Source of the DNA: an uncultured Oscillospiraceae bacterium
Lineage (GTDB): Bacteria; Bacillota; Clostridia; Oscillospirales; Ruminococcaceae
Direction: 5' to 3'
Assembly (NCBI GenBank): GCA_934456315.1
Contig: CAKSHG010000054.1
Coordinates: 1 to 10,931, forward strand
Length of the DNA stretch: 10,931 bases
Shown: piece after piece, positions 1-6,002 of the stretch
Layout: each line of letters begins with the position of its first letter
Position numbering within the stretch: position 1 is the stretch's first letter
Translations under genes and position numbers: made by a program
Notes under the pieces: model-generated
Told to the model about the DNA's origin: nothing
What the model saw: only the letters and a program-made list of their open reading frames with translations
Databases searched by the model: none

Positions 1-1244
1 GCCTTCTTCGCGGCGTCGCGCGCTGCCTGGGAATTCATCGCCTTGTTCATGATGATCATGGCGGTGTCGGGGTGTTCTTCAAAGTAATAGGTAAGCTGTT
101 CAACGGCGATTTTATAAACCACCGGCTGAACCTCAGGATTTCCAAGTTTGCTCTTGGTCTGACCCTCAAATTCGCACTCGGGGAGCTTAACGGAGATGAT
201 AGCATTTATCGCCTCGCGGATAGCTTCGCCGCTGTAGCCTGTGAACGGCTTTTCCTCCTCGCCCTTTTTCGCGGACTTCTTCTTCGGCTTGTTCTTTTCC
301 TGCGCTTCCTTATAAGCCTTCGCATAGTCGTTTACGACCTTGCTCAGCGCTTTCTTGAAGCCTATCTCATGGGTACCGCCCTCGCCGGTGTGGATATCGT
401 TCGCGAATGAACGGAAAACCTCGCTGTTGAAGTCTGTCGTATACTGGAACGCGATCTCAACGTCGATACCATTCATATTTCCGGCAAGATATACAACGTC
501 CGGGTGGAGAACATCAGCGCCGCGCTTCTTGTTGAGCCACTCAACATAGCTGCGGATACCGCCCTCGTACATCATTTCCTCATAGACTGGGTTTTCCGGG
601 TCGCGGGTATCCGAAAGAGTTATCTTCAGACCACCGTTGAGGAATGCCTTTTCGCGCAGTCTGTCCTGTAATGTGGCGTAGTTGAATTCCGTCGTGTGGA
701 ATATCTCGCCGTCCGGCTTGAACGTAACCATTGTACCAGTGTGGTCGGTGGTACCGATGACCTTTATAGGCTCGCTGTACTCGCCGCGCTCAAAGCGCTG
801 AAAATGAATATTCTTGCCGTCGTGTATCTCAACCTCGAGCCACTCGGACAGCGCATTGACAACAGACGCACCAACGCCGTGCAGACCGCCTGCGACCTTA
901 TATCCACCGCCGCCGAACTTACCGCCGGCATGAAGCACCGTAAACACGACTGTAGCCGCCGAGATACCCTCCGCATGGTTTATCGCAGTAGGGATACCAC
1001 GACCGTTGTCCACAACGCGTATAACGTTGTCAGGGAGTATAGACACGTTGATCTCGGTGCAGTAGCCTGCCAGAGCCTCGTCGATAGAGTTATCGACGAT
1101 CTCGTAAACCAGATGATGCAGACCTCCCTCGCCGGACGAGCCAACGTACATACCCGGACGCTTGCGCACAGCCTCCAGACCCTTTAAGATCTGTATGTCG
1201 TCAGCACCGTAACTCATATCCTGAGTCTTTTCATTTTCAGCCAT
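1..1244 (-). CDS. gyrB: DNA gyrase subunit B, N-terminal part (runs off the left edge)
   Basis: This is the ATPase subunit of DNA gyrase, which with GyrA introduces negative supercoils ahead of replication forks. About 414 residues are visible. The start is ATG at 1244-1242, preceded by TGGAGG (1255-1260), and the protein opens MAENEKTQDMSYGADDIQ. The GHKL ATPase domain is clear: catalytic-base Glu48 in YEIVDNSIDEALAGYC (47-62), ATP-binding Asp79 in DNGRGIP (79-85), and the lid GGLHGVGASVVNALS (119-133). The transducer domain follows. The Toprim and C-terminal parts lie outside the window. The GLHHLVYE/DNSIDEALAGYC text and the neighbouring dnaA-recF cluster favour GyrB over ParE. One oddity is a Lys/Glu-rich stretch (residues 316-333, containing KPKKKSAKKGEEEKP) in the transducer domain, where I recall shorter linkers. 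It is transcribed separately from remB, from the promoter at 1344-1372. Confidence 0.97.
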   Translation of the reverse strand, partial: MAENEKTQDMSYGADDIQILKGLEAVRKRPGMYVGSSGEGGLHHLVYEIVDNSIDEALAGYCTEINVSILPDNVIRVVDNGRGIPTAINHAEGISAATVVFTVLHAGGKFGGGGYKVAGGLHGVGASVVNALSEWLEVEIHDGKNIHFQRFERGEYSEPIKVIGTTDHTGTMVTFKPDGEIFHTTEFNYATLQDRLREKAFLNGGLKITLSDTRDPENPVYEEMMYEGGIRSYVEWLNKKRGADVLHPDVVYLAGNMNGIDVEIAFQYTTDFNSEVFRSFANDIHTGEGGTHEIGFKKALSKVVNDYAKAYKEAQEKNKPKKKSAKKGEEEKPFTGYSGEAIREAINAIISVKLPECEFEGQTKSKLGNPEVQPVVYKIAVEQLTYYFEEHPDTAMIIMNKAMNSQAARDAAKK

Positions 1245-1275
1245 TAAACCTTAACCTCCATAACATAACGGAGCA

Positions 1276-1314
1276 TACCGGCTCACCGGTACACACAGCA
1301 GGGCGTACAAGCCC
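1276..1314 (-). promoter_or_regulatory. Paired hairpins in the gyrB leader
   Basis: Between the gyrB promoter and its ribosome binding site there are two inverted repeats. TACCGG (1276-1281) and CCGGTA (1286-1291) form a perfect 6-bp stem with a 4-base loop, ending about 15 bases upstream of the SD. GGGC (1301-1304) and GCCC (1311-1314) form a short stem further upstream. Neither is followed by a T-run, so they do not look like terminators. A role in mRNA stability or translation is only a guess. Confidence 0.3.
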
Positions 1315-1343
1315 GCATATTGCAAAACGCATATATTATATAT

Positions 1344-1372
1344 AGTATACCACAAAACCGCTGAAATTGCAA
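1344..1372 (-). promoter_or_regulatory. gyrB promoter (sigma-A type)
   Basis: On the minus strand a -35 of TTGCAA (1367-1372) and a -10 of TATACT (1344-1349) are separated by exactly 17 bases. Transcription would start near 1337, giving a leader of about 93 nt before the gyrB ATG. Its presence implies gyrB is not simply the last gene of the dnaN-recF operon. Confidence 0.7.
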
Positions 1373-1484
1373 GCATTTCCGGCACTTTTAAGGCAAAATT
1401 TCTGCCGCATAGCATTGTTCTGAAGGTCAGTTTGTGCAGGAATCAGTACACTCCGCGAAGTAATCCAGTGGGACATTACTCTGA

Positions 1485-1514
1485 GTAAAAAAAAACTGCT
1501 TAAAAAATGCAGTT
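1485..1514 (-). terminator. Leftward terminator-like hairpin upstream of the rpsT promoter
   Basis: Read on the minus strand, AACTGC (complement of 1509-1514) pairs perfectly with GCAGTT (complement of 1494-1499). The T-tract that follows continues to 1487. The stem is only 6 bp and the loop is 9 bases and AT-rich. No minus-strand gene ends here. It could stop antisense or read-through transcripts from the rpsT/flavin-gene side before they enter gyrB. Confidence 0.4.
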
Positions 1515-1520
1515 ACCCCC

Positions 1521-1549
1521 TTGAAATTTACGAAATAGTATGTTATAAT
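1521..1549 (+). promoter_or_regulatory. rpsT promoter (sigma-A type)
   Basis: The -35 TTGAAA (1521-1526) and a perfect -10 TATAAT (1544-1549) are separated by 17 bases. Transcription would start around 1556, leaving a leader of about 115 nt before the rpsT ATG. It lies back to back with the gyrB promoter. Confidence 0.8.
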
Positions 1550-1567
1550 AAAATATATTATTATGGT

Positions 1568-1638
1568 CGTTCAGTATAAGCAATTATAAAGTGAACGCTC
1601 AATAAGACAATAAATCGAGAATGTGTGCAGAAATGCGC
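1568..1638 (+). promoter_or_regulatory. Structured rpsT leader with two GNRA-capped hairpins
   Basis: Hairpin 1: CGTTCA (1568-1573) pairs with TGAACG (1592-1597), and TATAA (1575-1579) pairs with TTATA (1584-1588), across a small internal loop and a GCAA tetraloop (1580-1583). Hairpin 2: GTGCA (1625-1629) pairs with TGCGC (1634-1638), one G-U pair included, capped by GAAA (1630-1633). Both lie between the predicted transcription start and the SD at 1659-1665. In E. coli, S20 represses translation of its own mRNA. A similar autoregulatory leader here is inference. Confidence 0.45.
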
Positions 1639-1672
1639 TGTTCCGATCGAATAGCTATGGAGGTGAAAATAA

Positions 1673-1918
1673 ATGCCGAATATCAAGTCTGCAAAGAAGA
1701 GAGTTCTCATCGCCAAGGAGAGAACTGAGGCTAACAAGGCTTCCAAGACTGCACTTAAGACAGTTATCAAGAAGGCTCGTGCCGAGGGTGCTGACGCTGC
1801 TGTTATCAAGACCGCAGTTGTAAGCGTAGACAAGGCTGCAGGTAAGGGTCTTATCCACAAGAATAAGGCTGCTCGTCTGAAGTCCCAGCTTGCAAAGAAA
1901 GCAAACGCTACTGCATAA
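1673..1918 (+). CDS. rpsT: 30S ribosomal protein S20
   Basis: S20 binds 16S rRNA and helps assemble the small subunit. The 81-residue product opens MPNIKSAKKRVLIAKERTEA, the typical S20 N-terminus, and is rich in Lys and Ala throughout. It ends in an Ala/Lys helix (LAKKANATA). Length and composition fit the family. The start is fixed by GGAGGTG at 1659-1665, seven bases before the ATG. It has its own promoter (1521-1549), a structured leader and a terminator at 1941-1978, so it is probably monocistronic. Its plus-strand position between remB and gyrB is unusual. In B. subtilis and relatives rpsT is, as I recall, next to gpr, which here lies about 8 kb away on the other side of the origin. A 12-base match (AAGAAAGCAAAC) occurs at the gene's end (1895-1906) and again just after the stop (1926-1937). 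Confidence 0.97.
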   Translation: MPNIKSAKKRVLIAKERTEANKASKTALKTVIKKARAEGADAAVIKTAVVSVDKAAGKGLIHKNKAARLKSQLAKKANATA

Positions 1919-1940
1919 TTTCTTGAAGAAAGCAAACATA

Positions 1941-1978
1941 CACCCGCAGGCTGACAGCATGCGGGTGATTGTTTTTTT
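1941..1978 (+). terminator. rpsT rho-independent terminator
   Basis: CACCCGCA (1941-1948) and TGCGGGTG (1960-1967) form a perfect 8-bp stem with an 11-base loop, followed by ATTG and seven T (1972-1978). It lies 22 bases after the rpsT stop and separates rpsT from the flavin gene. Confidence 0.88.
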
Positions 1979-2022
1979 AATGCTAAATTCGGGTAAAAAC
2001 GACATAAAAAGGGGGTAATTTT

Positions 2023-2523
2023 ATGACCGGCAAAAACAGGGAAATGACCGATCCGGCAGAGATCAACAAGCTGCTGAAAGAAGCTAAGGTATGCCGTATC
2101 GCGCTGATGAACGGAGAGTATCCCTACATAATACCGATGTGTTTCGGATACAAGCTCGAGGGAAATCATCTGGAGCTGTTCTTCCACACTTCTCCGAAAG
2201 GGCAGAAGATAGACCTGATCAAAAAGAACAATATTGCAGGATTCGAGGTAGACCACCTCACCCGGCTTGTAAAAGACGAAAACGACTGTGGAATAATGGC
2301 AGTCTATGAATGCATAACCGGTACCGGCTCCATCGAAATAGTGAACGGTATCGAAAAGCTGACCGGGCTTACATCGATAATCAGCAAATACGACGAAGAA
2401 AAGACAGAGCACAAATTCAGCGAGCAGGCGCTCAACAGTATGGTGCTGCTTAAGCTGACCGCGGATAGCTACTGCTGCCGCACTCACGAAGTCGCAGAAG
2501 AAAAGATAGATCTTCCGGGTTAA
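2023..2523 (+). CDS. Pyridoxamine 5'-phosphate oxidase-like flavin protein (NimA-type split barrel)
   Basis: The 166-residue product looks like the FMN-binding split-barrel family that includes PNPOx-like and nitroimidazole-reductase (Nim) proteins. Family-like segments are the opening NREMTDPAEINKLLKEAKVCRIAL (residues 5-28, here split as NREMTD and VCRIAL), EYPYIIPMCFGY (32-43), FHTSPKGQKIDLIKKN (54-69) and YECITGTGSIEIV (95-107). Such proteins are cytoplasmic and usually bind FMN. The substrate cannot be read from sequence, and antibiotic resistance should not be assumed. The start is supported by a GGGGG SD (2011-2015) seven bases before the ATG. I see no convincing promoter of its own, so it may depend on read-through past the rpsT terminator or on a weak promoter. 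The two-way terminator at 2534-2562 follows. Cys40, Cys89, Cys96, Cys151 and Cys152 are present but form no recognisable metal motif. Confidence 0.85.
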   Translation: MTGKNREMTDPAEINKLLKEAKVCRIALMNGEYPYIIPMCFGYKLEGNHLELFFHTSPKGQKIDLIKKNNIAGFEVDHLTRLVKDENDCGIMAVYECITGTGSIEIVNGIEKLTGLTSIISKYDEEKTEHKFSEQALNSMVLLKLTADSYCCRTHEVAEEKIDLPG

Positions 2524-2533
2524 TAAAACACAA

Positions 2534-2562
2534 AAGGAGAGCCATGCTCTCCTTAATTTTAT
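2534..2562. terminator. Bidirectional terminator between the flavin gene and remB
   Basis: AAGGAGAGC (2534-2542) and GCTCTCCTT (2546-2554) form a perfect 9-bp stem with a 3-base loop. On the plus strand it is followed by AATTTTAT. On the minus strand it is followed by TTGTGTTTT. It serves the plus-strand gene ending at 2523 and the minus-strand operon ending at 2650. A weaker 5-bp hairpin (ACACT 2616-2620 / AGTGT 2624-2628) lies closer to remB. Confidence 0.85.
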
Positions 2563-2649
2563 GCCCGAGTTCTATACTTACAGTTATATTTTGCTCTAAC
2601 TATACACAATTTTAAACACTCGTAGTGTAAATTTTTGAGAATACAACTA

Positions 2650-2904
2650 TCAGGAATATTTTTCAGCACATCTCTTATTAAGAGTAGAATTAGAAACATT
2701 CGTGATATAGGTCTTATCCGCGCACACAACGAATGCTTTTGGCATATCGTTGGAAACGCTGACGACCCTGCCCTGCTTTTGTGAAGCATTGAGAAAATCT
2801 GCGGTTATCCGGCTTACGGAGCATTCCTCGATGTCGAAAATTCCGATAATTTCGTCTTTTTTGACCGTGGTTTCATTACCAAGATGCAGGAACAAGGTCA
2901 TCAC
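2650..2904 (-). CDS. remB: RemB-like (DUF370, YaaB) regulatory protein
   Basis: This small 84-residue protein matches the DUF370/RemB family. Its opening FLHLGNETTVKKDEIIGIFD corresponds to the family's FLHLG(N/E)-V-DIIAI-D pattern. Later it has DFLNASQKQGRV, MPKAFVV and a C-terminal NSTLNKR, where relatives have SSTLKKR. In B. subtilis remB (yaaB) lies between recF and gyrB and acts with RemA in extracellular-matrix gene control. The same position after recF supports the assignment. Its role in this organism is not established. The chosen ATG (2904-2902) overlaps the recF stop as ATGA, so translation is probably coupled. A second ATG follows at 2901. It is the last gene before the two-way terminator, and unlike B. 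subtilis it is not directly followed by gyrB. Confidence 0.85.
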   Translation of the reverse strand: MMTLFLHLGNETTVKKDEIIGIFDIEECSVSRITADFLNASQKQGRVVSVSNDMPKAFVVCADKTYITNVSNSTLNKRCAEKYS

Positions 2905-4034
2905 CCCTCCGTGAAAACTCCGTTTTCAGCATGCCAGCACTTTCCACCCTGAAGCGCAGAAAGGTCGTCCATATTACAGCAAGTTATAAATACCTGACTT
3001 TTATCTATATTGTTGATAACGAAATTTCGTCTGACGCTGTCCAGCTCACTAAGGATATCATCAAGGATAACCACCGGGCAGGTCTTGTTTTTTCTGCGGA
3101 TTATCTCTGCTTCCGAGAGCTTCAGCGCAAGAGCTGCGCTCCTGGTCTGACCCTGGGAGGCGAAGTCCCGGGCTGCCATTCCGTTGATGTAGAAATTAAC
3201 ATCATCGCGGTGAACGCCAGCCAGTGTATACCTAAGTTTCATTTCAGACTGCAGGTTATTTGCAAGTTCAGAAACATACTCGTCAAACAGTTTGTTAACA
3301 TCAGAGAAGTTTATACTATTTGTTTTAAAGATAGAGCTGAAATACTCCATTTCAAGCTTCTCCGTACCCTCGGTCAGCCGGGAATAAACCTCTGCTGCAT
3401 GCTGCTGAAGAAACGAGAAATACCTCAGTCGTCCGTAGGTGACATTTATCCCCTCACTGGCGAGCACCTGGTCCCATGGCGCAAGCTGCGCGGAAAGCTC
3501 CGCTTCAGATATATCCTTGCGCGCAAACGCAAGGATATTGTTGCGCTGTTTAAGACCGCGATTGTAGTTCGACAGCTTCTTCAGATGAGTCTGCGTCTGC
3601 ATGACCGCCACATCATCGAGATATGCCCGGCGAAGCTCCGGCGCCCCCTTGATAAGGTTCAGATGCTCCGGAACGAACACGACATACTTAAGCACACCAA
3701 AAAGCTTTGAAGCGTCGCTGACGCTTAGTCCATTATAGGTTACAGTCGGTTTTCCATTACTTATTGTATATTCTACGATATTTTCGCGCCCGGTATTATC
3801 GTCATTTCTGAAACAAAGCCGGATAAATACTTCTGTTCCCGGTTCGCTGACCGGGACATACTGCGTATAGCGCACATGCCGGAAGCTTCCGCCCAGACAG
3901 ACGGAAATCGCTTCCATAAGGTTAGTTTTGCCCTGTGCATTTTTTCCGACAAAAATGTTGAGGCTGCTGTCGAAATCCAGTTCAGCCTCGCGAATATTGC
4001 GGAAATTTCGGATATACAGTTTTGTAATGACCAT
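2901..4034 (-). CDS. recF: DNA replication and repair protein RecF
   Basis: RecF is an SMC/ABC-like ATPase that works with RecO and RecR to load RecA at single-strand gaps and stalled forks. The 377-residue length is close to the family norm. It opens MVITKLYIRNFRNIREAELDF, as RecF proteins do. Walker A is GKNAQGKTN (30-38), with GKGAPELRRAYLDD-like text further on (KGAPELRRAYLDD in this protein). The ABC signature is SQGQTRSAALALKLSEAE (293-310) and Walker B is PVVILDDILSELD (320-332), containing the catalytic acidic pair. GVHRDD near residues 274-279 is a further RecF hallmark. It starts six bases after yaaA ends. I see no good SD, so coupling to yaaA is likely. It overlaps remB by four bases. 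Confidence 0.97.
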   Translation of the reverse strand: MVITKLYIRNFRNIREAELDFDSSLNIFVGKNAQGKTNLMEAISVCLGGSFRHVRYTQYVPVSEPGTEVFIRLCFRNDDNTGRENIVEYTISNGKPTVTYNGLSVSDASKLFGVLKYVVFVPEHLNLIKGAPELRRAYLDDVAVMQTQTHLKKLSNYNRGLKQRNNILAFARKDISEAELSAQLAPWDQVLASEGINVTYGRLRYFSFLQQHAAEVYSRLTEGTEKLEMEYFSSIFKTNSINFSDVNKLFDEYVSELANNLQSEMKLRYTLAGVHRDDVNFYINGMAARDFASQGQTRSAALALKLSEAEIIRRKNKTCPVVILDDILSELDSVRRNFVINNIDKSQVFITCCNMDDLSALQGGKCWHAENGVFTEG

Positions 4035-4040
4035 TATGAT

Positions 4041-4295
4041 TTATTCAGCAGAAGTTTCTGCGTTTTCTGCATTCTGTGCGTTTTCGTCAAGGACTATCTT
4101 GTACTTCTTGCCCTTGAACTCGATCGTATCGCCGGGCTTTATCTTCTTGCCGCGCTTGGTGCAGAGCTCGCCGTTAACATTGAACTCTCCAAGCTCAACA
4201 AGTATCTTAGCCTTTGCCCCGGTTTCAGCCAGTCCAGCAAATTTGATAAGCTGATCGAGCTTTATAAACGGTGTAACGATTTTGATTTCTTCCAT
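4041..4295 (-). CDS. yaaA: S4-domain RNA-binding protein YaaA
   Basis: This 84-residue protein is built around an S4 RNA-binding fold. FIKLDQLIKFAGLAETGAKAK lies near residues 10-30, followed by VNGELCTKRGKKIKPGDTIEF, a typical S4 strand-turn. The tail is Ala/Asn/Glu-rich (ENAQNAENAETSAE). YaaA sits between dnaN and recF in many Firmicutes, as here. It is thought to bind RNA or ribosomes, but its exact function is unclear. The frame stays open upstream to 4379, but the start at 4295 (MEEIKIVTPFIKLDQ) is preferred. It matches where relatives begin and has a purine-rich GGAAAGGA about 11 bases upstream. The upstream extension (MPPRYLKRLLGS...) is unlike the family. Confidence 0.9.
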   Translation of the reverse strand: MEEIKIVTPFIKLDQLIKFAGLAETGAKAKILVELGEFNVNGELCTKRGKKIKPGDTIEFKGKKYKIVLDENAQNAENAETSAE

Positions 4296-4533
4296 TATTC
4301 TAGTGTTCCTTTCCAAATTAATTGCGGCATTCTCCGTGGGCAGACTGCCCAAAAGGCGCTTAAGATACCGCGGCGGCATGCACTATAGTATTTCTCGCGA
4401 TGCCGCGTTTGCCGCTGCCTGATGTGATAAGCCCACCGCCGGAACCGCAGGTCGATATCAAAGGCAACAGAATATCTATTCATGGCAGGGGAAGCGCACT
4501 CGCTGCCTTACATGCTCTTTCCCACCGGTCTAT
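4296..4533 (-). other. Unexplained 238-base gap between dnaN and yaaA, rich in inverted repeats
   Basis: No gene is supported here. A 62-codon minus-strand frame (4295-4483) has no SD and no recognisable product. The stretch is GC-richer than its neighbours. It holds TGGGCA/TGCCCA (4337-4342 / 4346-4351, 3-base loop), the palindrome ACTATAGT (4382-4389), and GCGGCAT twice (4324-4330, 4373-4379) facing its complement ATGCCGC (4400-4406). No stem is followed by a T-run on the minus strand. It may hold a promoter or processing site for yaaA-recF-remB, or be a decayed insert. Confidence 0.5.
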
Positions 4534-5631
4534 TCATTTAAGACGCATGGGAAGAACAAGATATGTGAATTCATTCCCGCTCATGGGGAGGATTATCAGC
4601 GGAGCAACGGACGAGGTTGCGATAAGCTTTACTGTATCGGAATCGCACGCCTTGAAAGCGTCAAGCATGTACTTGGCGTTGAAACCGATGACCAGGGGCT
4701 GCCCGTTGTACTTTACTGCAATGCTGTCGTTGACCTTGCCTATAGCAGTGGTGCAGCTCATGCTGATAGTGTTGTCCTTTATCTCGCAGCGGATAGGATT
4801 CTTATTCTTCTCGTTGATGATAAGCATAGCGCGGTCGAGCATGTCTATCATTTCGCGGCAGTTTACTTCCGCATAGACCTCATCAGAGCACTTGAGGTAA
4901 TTCTTGAACGGAATGAACTCGCCGTCAAGCAGACGGGATATCATGGTATATCCGTCAACGATAAAGCTTATCTGATTCTTATCTATGCAAATAGTAACAT
5001 TCTTATCGCTGTCATCAGAAAGAATGTGCGTAAGCTCTTCAAGGGTCTTTGCAGGGACGATGAAGCTTATATTGTCGTAAGCGACCGGTTCCTGACGGAG
5101 CGCTATTCTGACGCCGTCGACAGCCGCAACGCTCAGAACATTGTTTTCAATCTCGAACTTGCAGCCCATAAGAGCCGGCTTGCTGTCAACGACTGCAACA
5201 GCAAACTTGGTCTGGATTATCATGCTTTTCAGCAGCTTCTGCGGCATAGAAAAGCTGGTATCAGGATTTACCTGGGGAACGTTGGGATAATCGTCCGCGC
5301 TGGAGCAGCTTACGGAGAACGAGGTCATATTATTGGTGATCTCTGCAAGGTTATTTCCGCTGCATTCGAAAGTAATATTACCGGAAGGCATCTTCCTTAT
5401 AATATCAACAGCCATTTTTGCGGAGATAACGATATTGCCGCTTTCGATCCCTTCTACTTCTATAGAAGTCTTGATACCAAGATCAAGATCATATCCGGTA
5501 ACTGTAAGGGTGTTTCCCTCAAGTTCCATAAGGATACCCTCAAGAGCCTGAATGCTGGATTTACCTGCTGCCGCCTTTGAGGTGGTCTGTACGACTGAGA
5601 GGATCGTATCCTTGTTGCAAATAAACTTCAT
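4534..5631 (-). CDS. dnaN: DNA polymerase III beta subunit (sliding clamp)
   Basis: DnaN forms the ring-shaped homodimer that tethers DNA polymerase III to its template and docks other repair and replication proteins. The 365-residue length matches the family's three repeated clamp domains of about 120 residues each. It begins MKFICNKDTILSVVQTTSKA and contains DYPNVP near 113-118. LLDGEFIPFKNYL lies near the domain 2/3 boundary, where relatives have LLDGEFPDYRRV. It ends TYLVLPMRLK, the conserved C-terminus lining the peptide-binding cleft. The frame remains open to 5688, but the ATG at 5631 is preferred. It has AAAGGATAGG just upstream and matches the usual DnaN start. The gene is separated from dnaA by about 370 bases of origin sequence and a terminator, so it probably has its own promoter, which I could not identify. 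Confidence 0.97.
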   Translation of the reverse strand: MKFICNKDTILSVVQTTSKAAAGKSSIQALEGILMELEGNTLTVTGYDLDLGIKTSIEVEGIESGNIVISAKMAVDIIRKMPSGNITFECSGNNLAEITNNMTSFSVSCSSADDYPNVPQVNPDTSFSMPQKLLKSMIIQTKFAVAVVDSKPALMGCKFEIENNVLSVAAVDGVRIALRQEPVAYDNISFIVPAKTLEELTHILSDDSDKNVTICIDKNQISFIVDGYTMISRLLDGEFIPFKNYLKCSDEVYAEVNCREMIDMLDRAMLIINEKNKNPIRCEIKDNTISMSCTTAIGKVNDSIAVKYNGQPLVIGFNAKYMLDAFKACDSDTVKLIATSSVAPLIILPMSGNEFTYLVLPMRLK

Positions 5632-5709
5632 ATTACCTATCCTTTCTTTTCTACCATTATGCCATTCTGATCTGCTGCCGACACGCATGTTATTGTCAGC
5701 GAGCAGCCG

Positions 5710-5728
5710 AACCGCGCAGCGGTTTTTT
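5710..5728 (+). terminator. Plus-oriented terminator-like hairpin beside the AT-rich origin element
   Basis: AACCGC (5710-5715) and GCGGTT (5719-5724) form a perfect 6-bp GC-rich stem with a GCA loop, followed by TTTT (5725-5728) on the plus strand. No plus-strand gene ends nearby. In the other direction it would be a hairpin in the dnaN leader. It lies just to the dnaN side of the AT-rich stretch. Confidence 0.4.
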
Positions 5729-5733
5729 CAAAG

Positions 5734-5789
5734 AATGAAATATATTATTTTAATAATAATAATAATAAGGACCGTTAAAATGTTGAAAA
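5734..5789 (-). other. Candidate DNA unwinding element with DnaA-trio-like repeats
   Basis: Bases 5751-5768 are six perfect TAA triplets on the plus strand, flanked on the left by more A/T-only sequence (5738-5750). Read on the minus strand the order is a TTTTCAACA box (5789-5781), a 12-base spacer containing CGGTCC, then (TTA)6. The opposite strand then reads 3'-AAT-5' six times. This matches the box, GC-containing spacer and 3'-[G/A]A[T/C]-5' trio layout described for the B. subtilis unwinding site, which also lies between dnaA and dnaN. The function is inferred from layout only. Confidence 0.6.
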
Positions 5790-5924
5790 GTCCATCAAGC
5801 GGTTTAAAAAGCGGATCCGCAGCGGTAAAGTTTTTTGACTGGTCAAGTTGAAAACTCGTGGATTCCCTGCCACTGATTTTCAACAGCCTTCTGCGTTGAA
5901 AAAAATAGAAGAACAAGTTGAAAA
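5781..5924 (-). repeat. Origin repeat cluster between dnaA and dnaN (TTTTCAACA boxes)
   Basis: There are five copies of a 9-mer within one mismatch of TTTTCAACA. Exact copies are at 5781-5789 (minus) and 5877-5885 (plus). Single-mismatch copies are at 5846-5854, 5894-5902 and 5916-5924 (all minus). Four of the five point towards the (TAA)6 element. The 9-mer differs from the standard DnaA box TTATCCACA at two positions. It also resembles the Spo0A box TGTCGAA with one change (TGTTGAA), so binding by DnaA is likely but not proven. Confidence 0.7.
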
Positions 5925-5952
5925 CCAGGACAAAACCGTCGGTTTCGCTCTC

Positions 5953-5993
5953 AAAAATAAAGGCAGTCTGCCTGACGGCAAAGAGCCTTTATT
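5953..5993 (-). terminator. dnaA rho-independent terminator
   Basis: On the minus strand AATAAAGGC (complement of 5985-5993) pairs perfectly with GCCTTTATT (complement of 5956-5964), followed by more T. A nested TGCC/GGCA stem lies inside the loop. It begins 10 bases after the dnaA stop. It implies that dnaA and dnaN are not simply co-transcribed, and it keeps dnaA transcripts out of the AT-rich origin element. Confidence 0.75.
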
Positions 5994-6002
5994 ATGATGA
6001 TA

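Noticed and set aside
1895..1937. 12-base direct repeat at the rpsT end as an attachment site
   Set aside because: There is no integrase, no insert between the copies beyond 19 bases, and the A/G-rich text is common in rpsT.
1561..2487. 308-codon minus-strand frame
   Set aside because: It runs antisense through rpsT and the flavin gene, has no SD and no recognisable domain, and the two genes beneath it are well supported.
2023..2523. Calling the flavin gene a nitroimidazole-resistance determinant
   Set aside because: Family resemblance to Nim proteins does not show that activity; most relatives are uncharacterised flavoproteins.
2931..3710. 259-codon plus-strand frame
   Set aside because: It is the antisense shadow of recF, which is certain from its Walker and signature motifs.
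4295..4483. 62-codon minus-strand frame in the dnaN-yaaA gap
   Set aside because: No SD and no known product; it stops right at the yaaA start. The gap is better described by its inverted repeats.
4296..4533. SRP RNA, tmRNA or another known structural RNA in the dnaN-yaaA gap
   Set aside because: None of the conserved sequence motifs of those RNAs is visible in either strand.
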